Source: Streptococcus parasanguinis
GTDB lineage: Bacteria; Bacillota; Bacilli; Lactobacillales; Streptococcaceae
Direction: 5' to 3'
DNA length: 64,000 bases
Assembly (NCBI RefSeq): GCF_016648855.1
Contig: NZ_JACLQU010000012.1
Coordinates: forward strand, 1-64,000
Numbering within the stretch: the first letter of the stretch is position 1; each line of letters starts with the position of its first letter. Below, piece after piece: positions 28,652 through 36,164 of this stretch. A program made the translations under genes and the position numbers. Under the pieces are notes generated by a model. That model did no database searches. It was not told where the DNA came from and saw only the letters and a list, made by a program, of their open reading frames with translations.

Positions 28652-28730
28652 TGAAAGAAATTTTGTAAATTATATAGATGGATTAGTAAATCACTCAAAT
28701 ACAGAAACAGGGTGGAGACTAAATAAATGA
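28626..28730 (+). CDS. Possible 34-residue small protein
   Basis: ATG AAA TTG ATC opens a 34-codon frame inside the end of the preceding gene; it ends in TGA overlapping the next ATG as ATGA. It encodes V-V-H-D-E-R-N-F-V-N-Y-I-D-G-L-V followed by a tail with G-W-R-L. The overlaps on both sides are those of a real cistron in a coupled operon, but it could equally be the remnant C-terminus of the upstream protein after a frameshift. No good Shine-Dalgarno is seen. Confidence 0.35.
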   Translation: MKLIQVVHDERNFVNYIDGLVNHSNTETGWRLNK

Positions 28731-29134
28731 TTGAAGTAAGCAAACTAATAAGACAATATATCGATTTTTTTGAACAATTAAATATTAATCAGCATATAGA
28801 TAATTCTGAATATCTTATTGATTTAAAAACTTGTGAGAATGAAATAGAAGACTACTTGGAGCAATTAAAAAATGGAATTACCTTGTTAGACAAAAAGAAA
28901 GATAAGATTTCTTCATCAAAAGATCAAGATTATACAACTGGTTTTGTAGATGTCTTTTTGGCTCTAGACGGATTAGCAGATAGCTTTTCAGAGTTTAAGC
29001 AAATGTCCATAAAATTAAATAAGCAATTTATGTATCATAGCGGTGAAATCACTCATGAAGAATACCTAGATAATGGTTACTTGAATGTAGAGGTTGTAGA
29101 GGATGAAGAAGCCGATGATGAAGGGAATATCTAG
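28727..29134 (+). CDS. Hypothetical acidic protein of the immunity island
   Basis: 135 residues with a strongly acidic end (E-V-V-E-D-E-E-A-D-D-E). Predicted helical, soluble, unrecognised. Segments E-D-Y-L-E-Q-L-K-N-G and L-A-L-D-G-L-A-D-S-F-S-E-F recall the 104-residue protein upstream. A GGTGGAG lies about 10 nt ahead of the ATG. It ends the small-gene unit and is followed by a terminator. Very acidic small proteins are common among nuclease-neutralising antitoxins, but no direct evidence is available. Confidence 0.58.
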   Translation: MIEVSKLIRQYIDFFEQLNINQHIDNSEYLIDLKTCENEIEDYLEQLKNGITLLDKKKDKISSSKDQDYTTGFVDVFLALDGLADSFSEFKQMSIKLNKQFMYHSGEITHEEYLDNGYLNVEVVEDEEADDEGNI

Positions 29135-29165
29135 TTCATTCTAGAACCTTATTATAATATAGTCT

Positions 29166-29203
29166 AAACCATTCATATTCATGTGGATGGTTTTCACGTT
29201 TTG
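29166..29203 (+). terminator. Terminator after the hypothetical gene unit
   Basis: AAACCAT (29166-29172) pairs with ATGGTTT (29187-29193) followed by TCACGTTTTG; moderate strength. Confidence 0.6.
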
Positions 29204-29205
29204 TA

Positions 29206-29222
29206 CTCGTTTTTGTTATACT
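29206..29222 (+). repeat. Left copy of 17-nt promoter repeat
   Basis: CTCGTTTTTGTTATACT, identical to 30158-30174. Contains TGT-TATACT, an extended -10. It follows a terminator here and at the second copy as well. Confidence 0.85.
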
Positions 29223-29306
29223 AGTTTTATTGTATGCTGATTTAGGCGGGGCGAGATGTGATCACACGTCTTAAAATACAATAGGAACGAATGGATTTTA
29301 GGTTTG

Positions 29307-30104
29307 ATGGAAAATAACTTACTACTGACAGGAGTAGATTTTGGTGGGGTTAGTCCTTTGTCTCTTAAAGAGTTGAAAACTAATCTAGAGTCTATTTCTG
29401 ATGAAAAAGAAAGTATTTTACTGATTGCAGAGATATTAAAAAAGGGGGATTTTTCAGTTAAACCATTGTTGATTGAACTGATGAATCAAACGAAAGATGA
29501 ATCTGTCTTAAATTTGTGTATTCGATTGTTTTGCTCGGTATGCACCAATGAAGATTTAAGGGATGTTTCCAATCTTAGATGTTTATCCGATGTGTCAGAA
29601 TTTGCTATTTTTACATTTGTCACTGGTGCTGTGGACACGATGTCCTATGAAGTAGTTCCTTATTTGCTTGCACTTTGGGACGAGTGGGAAGATAGCGATT
29701 CAGACATTGAATATGCGATCCAAGATGCATTGGATGATTATTTTTATGATCAGAAATTATCGACGGAGGAAGCAACCGAAGAAGAGGTTGAAGAATTATG
29801 GTCGTTAGTAAGCGAACAGAAAGAACCAGATACCTATTACTATAAGGGCTCTCCTGTCTTTCCGGGAATGTTTGCTAAGGAAATCATGACTTCATTGTAT
29901 ACTGGTATCCAAGTTGAAGGTAAGTTTCATAAATACCTTCAATCTGCTCTCCTTTCTACATTTACTGGTAAAAGGGTTCCAGTAAAAGTTAACGAAACAA
30001 TTTCAAGAAAAGATATCGATAATATGATTGATTACATTGAAGATGTTTCCAAGCGAGACTGGGTCGAAGGAAGAAAATATTTTTATGGTTTTGAAATCAA
30101 ATGA
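29307..30104 (+). CDS. Imm47-like immunity protein
   Basis: 265 residues, acidic, helical, HEAT-like in feel. I tentatively match it to the Imm47 immunity family from a W-D-E-W-E-D segment in the middle and a C-terminal R-D-W-V-E-G-R-K-Y-F-Y-G; other helical-repeat families are possible. The ATG at 29307 has only a weak TAGG ahead. A better ribosome site (AGGAACG) precedes ATG 29291, which opens M-D-F-R-F-D-G-K-stop and would read straight into this protein if one A of the AAAA run at 29310-29315 were missing. Either translation is coupled from that mini-ORF or the gene has a fresh frameshift. Flanked on both sides by the same 17-nt promoter sequence. Confidence 0.5.
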   Translation: MENNLLLTGVDFGGVSPLSLKELKTNLESISDEKESILLIAEILKKGDFSVKPLLIELMNQTKDESVLNLCIRLFCSVCTNEDLRDVSNLRCLSDVSEFAIFTFVTGAVDTMSYEVVPYLLALWDEWEDSDSDIEYAIQDALDDYFYDQKLSTEEATEEEVEELWSLVSEQKEPDTYYYKGSPVFPGMFAKEIMTSLYTGIQVEGKFHKYLQSALLSTFTGKRVPVKVNETISRKDIDNMIDYIEDVSKRDWVEGRKYFYGFEIK

Positions 30105-30118
30105 TGACTGGTCGTTTA

Positions 30119-30156
30119 AAATGTGATATCCAAGTGTGATCACATTTTTTATTTTT
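30119..30156 (+). terminator. Terminator after the Imm47-like gene
   Basis: AAATGTGAT (30119-30127) pairs perfectly with ATCACATTT (30139-30147), then TTTATTTTT. Confidence 0.88.
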
Positions 30157-30157
30157 G

Positions 30158-30174
30158 CTCGTTTTTGTTATACT
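30158..30174 (+). repeat. Right copy of 17-nt promoter repeat (phosphoesterase promoter)
   Basis: Identical to 29206-29222; here it drives the metallophosphoesterase gene with a leader of about 30 nt. Confidence 0.85.
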
Positions 30175-30212
30175 TAAGGCACACAGATTTTTCAATCCAT
30201 AAAGGAGTAGAT

Positions 30213-31055
30213 ATGAACCATCGAATCGCCATTTTATCTGATATACACGGAGATACGACAGCCCTGGAGGCAGTGATTGGGGATGCGCGTGCTCAAGGCG
30301 CGACAGAATACTGGCTTTTAGGGGACATTTTGCTTCCGGGGCCTGGAAGAGAGGACCTTTTTGAATTGCTGGATGCGATTCCGATTACAGCGGCTGTTCG
30401 TGGAAATTGGGACGATTGTGTCCTAGAGGCTTTGGATGGTGAGTACGGCCTTGAGGATCCGCAGGAGATCCAACTTCTTCGTCTCACTCAGTACCTCATG
30501 GAAGGACTAGATCCTAAGCGGATCGATTGGCTTCGCTCCCTTCCCTTGGTAGAGAAGAAGGAGGTCAACGGTATTCGCTTTTCACTGACCCACAACTTGC
30601 CAGAAAAGAATTACGGTGGAGACTTGCGTCCAGCTAATGCGACGGAGAACTTTGACCAGTTGCTGGATGATCAGACGGATCTGGCGATCTACGGTCATGT
30701 CCACAAACAGTTGCTTCGCTATGGCAGTCAGGGCCAACAGATCCTTAATCCAGGAACTATTGGTATGCCTTATTTTGACTGGGAACCAATTCAAAACCAC
30801 AGGGCCCAGTATGCTCTGATCGATGTCGAAGAAGATGGGATGACCAACCTGCAATTTCGTAAGGTGGCCTATGACTATGAAGCAGAGCTCCAAGATGCTA
30901 AGGACAAGGGCCTTCCCTTTATTGAGATGTACGAAGAATTGAGACGCGAGGATAACTATCGGGGTCATAACATCGAGCTCCTAACTGGCTTAATTGAGAA
31001 ATACGGTTATGCCAAAGAAGTAGCTGCCTATTTCAATTTTTTCAATGAATCATAG
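30213..31055 (+). CDS. Metallophosphoesterase family protein
   Basis: Calcineurin-like phosphoesterase of 280 residues. The metal-binding motifs are intact: S-D-I-H-G-D near residue 9, G-D-I-L-L near 36, G-N-W-D near 67, T-H-N-L, and G-H-V-H-K near 158. Closest to the YfcE/DNA-repair-unrelated phosphodiesterase group; the substrate is unknown. The frame is open 30 codons upstream but AAAGGAG is 6 nt before ATG 30213 and the motif-bearing protein starts there. Marks the right edge of the island, with normal codon use resuming. Confidence 0.85.
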   Translation: MNHRIAILSDIHGDTTALEAVIGDARAQGATEYWLLGDILLPGPGREDLFELLDAIPITAAVRGNWDDCVLEALDGEYGLEDPQEIQLLRLTQYLMEGLDPKRIDWLRSLPLVEKKEVNGIRFSLTHNLPEKNYGGDLRPANATENFDQLLDDQTDLAIYGHVHKQLLRYGSQGQQILNPGTIGMPYFDWEPIQNHRAQYALIDVEEDGMTNLQFRKVAYDYEAELQDAKDKGLPFIEMYEELRREDNYRGHNIELLTGLIEKYGYAKEVAAYFNFFNES

Positions 31056-31204
31056 GTAGATCTCTTGTGTATTCAACCTATCCCAAAAGAGGCGGATCTT
31101 TAAAATGTCCGCTTCTTTTTTCACAATCTTAGGCTGTAAAACCCTGCAAGCTCTTTCATTTTGTGTTAAAATAGAGGTAACAGAAATAGAAAAGGAAGAA
31201 GCTT

Positions 31205-31810
31205 ATGAAATTTCTAGAGCTCAATAAAAAACGCCATGCGATCAAGCATTTCACTGACCAACCGGTCGATCCAAAAGATGTACGGACTGCCATTGAGATC
31301 GCAACCTTGGCCCCTAGTGCCCACAATAGCCAGCCTTGGAAATTTGTGGTCGTTCGTCAAAAAAATGCGGAATTGGCAAAATTAGCCTATGGTGCAAACT
31401 ACGATCAAGTTATGGAAGCACCTGTGACCATCGCCCTCTTTACTGATACTGATTTGCAAAAACGGGCTCGCAAGATTGCGCGTGTCGGTGGGGTGAAAAA
31501 CTTCACAGACGAGCAGTTGCAATACTTTATGCAAAACCTTCCTGCTGAATTTGCACGCTATGATGCCCAACAGACAAGCGATTACTTGGCTTTGAATGCC
31601 GGTCTTGTGGCTATGAACTTGGTATTGGCTTTGACGGACCAAGGCATTGGAACCAATATTATTTTGGGATTTGATAAATCAAAAATCAATGAAGTATTGG
31701 ACATCGAAGAGCGTTTCCGTCCAGAAGTTTTGATTACGGTTGGCTATGCGGCTGAAAAAGTAGAGCCGAGCTATCGCTTACCAGTGGACGAAATCATTGA
31801 CAAACGCTAA
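31205..31810 (+). CDS. Nitroreductase family protein
   Basis: FMN-dependent oxidoreductase, 201 residues. The FMN-binding N-terminus R-H-A-I-K-H-F and the A-P-S-A-H-N-S-Q-P-W segment near residue 40 are standard, with G-I-G-T-N-I near 150. Likely uses NAD(P)H to reduce quinones or nitro compounds. Extended promoter TGT-TAAAAT and AAAGGAAG ribosome site upstream. In pneumococci the same nitroreductase-pepV pair occurs near uvrC, matching this order. Confidence 0.88.
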   Translation: MKFLELNKKRHAIKHFTDQPVDPKDVRTAIEIATLAPSAHNSQPWKFVVVRQKNAELAKLAYGANYDQVMEAPVTIALFTDTDLQKRARKIARVGGVKNFTDEQLQYFMQNLPAEFARYDAQQTSDYLALNAGLVAMNLVLALTDQGIGTNIILGFDKSKINEVLDIEERFRPEVLITVGYAAEKVEPSYRLPVDEIIDKR

Positions 31811-31844
31811 GCCAATTAGCAAATAGAAGATCGAGGAGGAATTC

Positions 31845-33251
31845 ATGACAACAGTTGACTTTAAAGCAGAAGTAGAAAAACGTCGCGATGAGATGATGGC
31901 TGACTTATACAGCCTCTTGGAAATCAATTCTGAACGCGATGACAGCAATGCAGATGCAGAGCATCCTTTTGGACCTGGTCCTGTAAAAGCTCTTGAAAAA
32001 TTCTTGGAAATTGCCAAACGTGATGGATATGAAACCAAGAATGTCGACAATTATGCCGGTCACTTTACCTTTGGTGAAGGAGAAGAAGAACTTGGGATCT
32101 TTGCCCATATGGACGTCGTGCCTGCAGGTAGTGGTTGGAAGACAGATCCATACAAACCAGAAATTATCAATGGTAAGCTCTATGCGCGTGGTTCGTCTGA
32201 TGATAAAGGGCCTACAATGGCCTGCTACTATGGTTTGAAGATCATTAAAGACCTAGGACTCCCTGTTTCTAAGCGCGTGCGCTTTGTTGTCGGTACGGAT
32301 GAAGAATCGGGCTGGGGCGACATGGATTACTATTTCAAACATGTCGGACTTCCTGAGCCAGATTTTGGCTTCTCACCAGATGCGGAATTCCCAATCATCA
32401 ATGGGGAAAAAGGAAACATCACTGAGTACCTTCATTTTGGAAATGACAACACAGGAACTGCCCATCTTCATAGCTTTACAGGTGGCCTTCGTGAAAACAT
32501 GGTACCAGAGTCGGCGACTGCAGTCGTTTCTGGACAACTTCCAGATCTTGCTGGCCTCTTAGATGCCTTTGCCAAGGAACACCAGCTCAAGTATGAAATC
32601 TCAACTGTTGATGAAGAAACCTATACCGTTACGATTGTTGGGAAATCTGCTCATGGATCAACTCCTGAAGATGGAATTAATGGTGCGACCTACTTGGCTC
32701 TCTTGTTGAACCAATTTGATTTTGGTGGTGCTGCTAAGGCTTACCTTCATGTGACAGCTTCACTTCTTCACGAAGATTTTGCTGGTGAAAAATTAGGTAT
32801 TGCCCATACAGATGCCAAAATGGGACCATTGAGCATGAATGCAGGTGTCTTCCATTTTGATGAAAGCCAAGCAGACAACACTATTGCCCTCAATATCCGT
32901 TACCCTCAAGGTACAGATCCTGAAACCATCAAATCCACCCTTGAAAAGATCGAAGGAGTGGCTACAGTAAGCTTGTCAGCCCATGGTCACACACCTCACT
33001 ATGTTCCGATGGATGATGAATTGGCATCCACCCTCTTGCGTGTTTACGAAAAACAAACTGGCCTCAAAGGACATGAACAAGTGATCGGTGGTGGTACCTT
33101 TGGTCGCCTCTTGAAACGTGGGGTTGCCTTTGGTGCTATGTTCCCAGACTATGTCAATACTATGCACCAAGCTAATGAGTTCGCAGATGTTGAAGATCTC
33201 TATCGTGCAGCAGCTATTTACGCAGAAGCCATCTATGAACTAATCAAATAA
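31845..33251 (+). CDS. pepV: Dipeptidase PepV (M20 metallopeptidase)
   Basis: Zinc-dependent cytoplasmic dipeptidase acting on peptides imported for nutrition. M20 motifs: H-M-D-V-V-P (first zinc ligand) near residue 87, S-S-D-D-K-G-P bridging aspartate near 118, and D-E-E-S-G-W near 153 with the catalytic glutamate; the lid domain lies about 180-380. 468 residues, normal. GAGGAGG precedes the ATG. A short inverted repeat follows the gene (33255-33280) before the next start. Confidence 0.94.
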   Translation: MTTVDFKAEVEKRRDEMMADLYSLLEINSERDDSNADAEHPFGPGPVKALEKFLEIAKRDGYETKNVDNYAGHFTFGEGEEELGIFAHMDVVPAGSGWKTDPYKPEIINGKLYARGSSDDKGPTMACYYGLKIIKDLGLPVSKRVRFVVGTDEESGWGDMDYYFKHVGLPEPDFGFSPDAEFPIINGEKGNITEYLHFGNDNTGTAHLHSFTGGLRENMVPESATAVVSGQLPDLAGLLDAFAKEHQLKYEISTVDEETYTVTIVGKSAHGSTPEDGINGATYLALLLNQFDFGGAAKAYLHVTASLLHEDFAGEKLGIAHTDAKMGPLSMNAGVFHFDESQADNTIALNIRYPQGTDPETIKSTLEKIEGVATVSLSAHGHTPHYVPMDDELASTLLRVYEKQTGLKGHEQVIGGGTFGRLLKRGVAFGAMFPDYVNTMHQANEFADVEDLYRAAAIYAEAIYELIK

Positions 33252-33303
33252 TCCGCTACTCGGCCGGTTTTTCTGGCTGAGTTTTTCCATAGAAGGAGGA
33301 CTT

Positions 33304-33888
33304 ATGTCAAGGATTGAAAGCATTAAACAAGCCATTATGGCAGATCCTCAAAATAAAGAATATACAGATAAAGGGATCGAGCCACTCTTTGCAGCCCCAA
33401 AGACAGCTCGTATCAATATTATCGGACAAGCTCCAGGGATGAAGACGGAAGAAGCCGGTATTTACTGGAAGGATAAGAGTGGTGACCGCCTGCGCGAATG
33501 GTTAGGAGTTGACGAAGACACCTTTTATAATTCTGGTTTGTTTGCGGTCATCCCCATGGACTTTTATTTCCCAGGTCATGGAAAATCTGGTGACCTTCCA
33601 CCTCGCAAAGGCTTTGCGGAAAAGTGGCACCCTCAACTCCTCAAGGAGTGTCCGGATATTGAGTTGACCCTCTTAATTGGACAATATGCCCAAGCATACT
33701 ACCTTCATGAGAAGGTTAGTGGCAAAGTAACCGAACGCGTTCACCATTTTAAAGACTATTTGCCAACCTATTTTCCACTTGTTCACCCTTCCCCTCGCAA
33801 TCAAATCTGGATGGCTAAAAATCCTTGGTTTGAGGCAGAGGTGGTGCCAGAATTGCAAACCTTAGTACAAGAGATCATTCAAAAATAA
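33304..33888 (+). CDS. Uracil-DNA glycosylase-like family protein
   Basis: 194 residues with the UDG superfamily fold signs: I-I-G-Q-A-P-G near residue 39 (motif 1), a water-activating region after it, L-L-I-G-Q-Y-A-Q-A-Y near 122, and V-H-P-S-P-R-N near 162 (motif 3). It therefore may remove damaged bases, but belongs to the poorly characterised streptococcal branch also found beside pepV. AGGAGGA sits before the ATG. Four genes from here to the rhodanese are closely spaced. Confidence 0.8.
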   Translation: MSRIESIKQAIMADPQNKEYTDKGIEPLFAAPKTARINIIGQAPGMKTEEAGIYWKDKSGDRLREWLGVDEDTFYNSGLFAVIPMDFYFPGHGKSGDLPPRKGFAEKWHPQLLKECPDIELTLLIGQYAQAYYLHEKVSGKVTERVHHFKDYLPTYFPLVHPSPRNQIWMAKNPWFEAEVVPELQTLVQEIIQK

Positions 33889-33900
33889 AGGAGAGCGAAG

Positions 33901-34392
33901 ATGGATCCTTATCAACAAGTTAAAGAAAAATTAGATGAGTTAGGAATTTCATTTGATGTGGTGGAACACCCACCTGCATTCACGACGGAGCAGGCGGATT
34001 CTTATATTGAAGGCTTAGAAGGTGTCCGCACTAAGACCATGTTTTTGACCAACAAAAAGAAAACTCAATACTATTTGCTCATCATGGATGACCAGAAGCC
34101 ATTGGATATGGATGATTTCAAAGAGCAAGTGGAAGCCAACCGGATCCGCATGGCTTCAGCAGATTCTTTAGCTGAAAAAATGCAATTACCGCCAGGAACG
34201 GTTTCTCCATTTGGTTTATTGAACAATGAAGAAAAAGATATTCGGGTCTATTTTGATCAGGATATTGTGTCAGAGGAAATCATGACCTTCCATCCCAATA
34301 CTAACGAAAAAACCATCTTTATTAAAACCCAAGACTTGTTCCGATTTTTAGAGTCTATTGACTTTAACTATGAAATCCTAACCCTTCCATAA
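33901..34392 (+). CDS. YbaK/ProX-type aminoacyl-tRNA deacylase
   Basis: 163-residue editing-domain protein that likely hydrolyses mischarged prolyl-tRNA (Ala- or Cys-tRNAPro) in trans. It has the family N-terminus with V-V-E-H-P-P-A, K-T-M-F-L-T-N near residue 46, and S-P-F-G-L-L-N near 101. The closest named relatives are ProX/PrdX proteins of about 165 residues. Which tRNA error it corrects cannot be read from the sequence. 12 bp after the UDG-like gene, ribosome site GGAGAG. Confidence 0.85.
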   Translation: MDPYQQVKEKLDELGISFDVVEHPPAFTTEQADSYIEGLEGVRTKTMFLTNKKKTQYYLLIMDDQKPLDMDDFKEQVEANRIRMASADSLAEKMQLPPGTVSPFGLLNNEEKDIRVYFDQDIVSEEIMTFHPNTNEKTIFIKTQDLFRFLESIDFNYEILTLP

Positions 34393-34412
34393 CATATCTT
34401 ACAGGAGAAATC

Positions 34413-34697
34413 ATGAAAGAAATTCCATTTTCAAGCTTTTACCAAGCTTATCAAAAAGGAAACATACACGTTCTTGATGTACGCGAGCAGGAGGAATATG
34501 ATGCCCTTCACTTAGATGGGGTTCGTCTTCTTCCCTTATCTGAGTTAGCAGATCGCTACCAGGAATTAGACAAGGATCATCCCTATTATGTCATCTGCAA
34601 GTCTGGTCGACGATCAGCACGTGCTTGCCAATTTTTGGAAGAGCAAGGCTATGATGTGACCAACGTCCAAGGTGGCATGGATGCATTTGAATCCTAA
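34413..34697 (+). CDS. Single-domain rhodanese-like protein
   Basis: 94 residues forming one rhodanese domain: D-V-R-E-Q-E-E-Y near residue 21, and the active loop V-I-C-K-S-G-R-R-S-A with the persulfide-carrying cysteine near 60, six residues as in sulfurtransferases. Probably moves sulfur in the cytoplasm. Last gene before a terminator. ACAGGAGA precedes the ATG. Confidence 0.9.
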   Translation: MKEIPFSSFYQAYQKGNIHVLDVREQEEYDALHLDGVRLLPLSELADRYQELDKDHPYYVICKSGRRSARACQFLEEQGYDVTNVQGGMDAFES

Positions 34698-34702
34698 AAA
34701 AT

Positions 34703-34729
34703 GACCTCTGAAAAGAGGTCGTTTTCTTT
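34703..34729 (+). terminator. Terminator after the rhodanese gene
   Basis: GACCTCT/AGAGGTC with a 4-nt AAA-type loop, then GTTTTCTTT. Confidence 0.88.
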
Positions 34730-34862
34730 ACTAATTTCTAAAAATGAGTAGAATTTGTATGTTTTTCAAAAGATATTACAGGGATTTTCCAGTCTTTCAT
34801 TGAAAATGGTTCAGAAATTTTGTATAATACCCTAGTATAAACAATAGTTAAGGAGATTCATT

Positions 34863-36098
34863 ATGTCAAAACAAGATTGGCTGGATTATTTCGAAGCCGT
34901 AAATGGTCGTTCTGCTAGTGCAGAAGAAATTGCTCAAGCACTGGCTGCAGGAGAATTTCAAGAAGAAGTAGTGGTTCCAGAAACCCCACAAGCCCCAGAA
35001 TTTGTCGCAGCACCAACTGCACCTGTGGAAGAACCAGTTGCTGCTCCACAAGCCCCAGAGTTTGTTGCAGCGCCAGCAGCTCCTCAAGCTCCAGAGTTTG
35101 TTGCAGCACCAGCAGCTCATGCAGAAGAACCAGTAGCAGCTCCTCAAGCTCCAGAGTTTGTCGCAGCACCAACTGCACCTTTTGAAGAACCAGTAGCAGC
35201 TCCTCAAGCTTCAGAATTTGTCGCAGCACCAACTGCACCTACAGAAGAACCAGTAGCAGCTCCTCAAGCTCCAGAGTTTGTCGCAGCACCAACTGCACCT
35301 GTTGAAGAACCAGTAGCAGCTCCAGTTCAAGAACCGGCCCCTCAAGCTGCTCCAGCGAATGGACCTGCTTTCCAACAAGCTCCACAACAAGCCTACCAAC
35401 AACCTACTCAAGCAGCTTATCAACAAGCTCCTTACCAAGGTCAACCAGGGCAACCTTATCCTGCCCAACCAAGTCAATTTGGTGTAGCCGTTGGTGGTTA
35501 CTGGAATTGGTTCCTTTCAGCTTTGAAACGTCCAACTGCTGTAGAAAATCCAAAAGCTCTTAACGGAATTTTACAGTATGTCTTGACTGCTTTTGTCTTG
35601 ACCCTATCAACTTTCTTCACAGCTAGTGGAGCTACAGGTGGTTATGGAATGGATTTCCGTGCCTTTATGTTGACATTGATTTCCCTATTCTTTAGCGTTT
35701 ACGCCTTCCAAGTAGCTGGATTCTTTGTTCGTCGTGTGGTTCTTCAAGATAAGGAATACAGTTACGGTCGTTCATTTGAAGAGTTTGGACGTTTGTCTGT
35801 TTACACTTTGCCACTTGCCCTTCTTGCTTTCTTAGTAGGTCTTGTAAAAGTTTATGAATTTTATGGCTTTGTAAACTTCCTTATTTTCTTCTTGTTCTTT
35901 GTTGGAACATGCTATGTCGTTCATCAAGGATTGAATAAGACAAGCTTTAAAGCAGATAAATTCTTGCTTCTAGTAGCATCATCTGTTGTCTTGCTTCTCA
36001 TTGCCATCTTTGTCATTTATGTGAATGCTCGTATTTTAGAACAAGTAGCCGTAGGATTTATTCCAAGTGCTCCAAATTTCTCTAACTTTGGATTCTAA
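34863..36098 (+). CDS. Pro/Ala-repeat membrane protein (DUF6574-like)
   Basis: 411 residues in three parts. Residues 1-30 carry a W-x-x-Y-F-E...N-G-R...S-A-E-E motif shared with the next gene. Residues about 40-150 are six near-identical P-Q-A-P-E-F-V-A-A-P units alternating with E-E-P-V, followed by a Gln/Pro/Tyr-rich stretch to about 200. The C-terminal half has about five transmembrane segments (roughly 235-255, 265-290, 315-340, 345-365, 380-400), Yip1-like in layout. No signal peptide, so the repeats are probably cytoplasmic. Promoter TATAAT near 34824 and AAGGAG ahead of ATG. Function unknown; the neighbours suggest envelope work. Confidence 0.75.
   Translation: MSKQDWLDYFEAVNGRSASAEEIAQALAAGEFQEEVVVPETPQAPEFVAAPTAPVEEPVAAPQAPEFVAAPAAPQAPEFVAAPAAHAEEPVAAPQAPEFVAAPTAPFEEPVAAPQASEFVAAPTAPTEEPVAAPQAPEFVAAPTAPVEEPVAAPVQEPAPQAAPANGPAFQQAPQQAYQQPTQAAYQQAPYQGQPGQPYPAQPSQFGVAVGGYWNWFLSALKRPTAVENPKALNGILQYVLTAFVLTLSTFFTASGATGGYGMDFRAFMLTLISLFFSVYAFQVAGFFVRRVVLQDKEYSYGRSFEEFGRLSVYTLPLALLAFLVGLVKVYEFYGFVNFLIFFLFFVGTCYVVHQGLNKTSFKADKFLLLVASSVVLLLIAIFVIYVNARILEQVAVGFIPSAPNFSNFGF
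34981..35330 (+). repeat. In-frame tandem repeat coding for P-Q-A-P-E-F-V-A-A-P units
   Basis: Six copies of a unit of about 57-63 bp (one copy shortened to about 36 bp) with very few substitutions, e.g. one copy reading P-Q-A-S. The near identity at DNA level makes copy-number change by slippage or recombination likely. Confidence 0.88.
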
Positions 36099-36164
36099 CA
36101 ATATCACAAAACGGAAGGTGGGGGAACCCACTTTCCCTATTTTATAATGAGGGAGAAGAGATCC

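Noticed and set aside
23499..30104. A toxin gene paired with the immunity genes (LXG, RHS, WXG100 or bacteriocin)
   Set aside because: Looked for in all frames of the island; no long toxin-like ORF or C-terminal toxin fragment was found.
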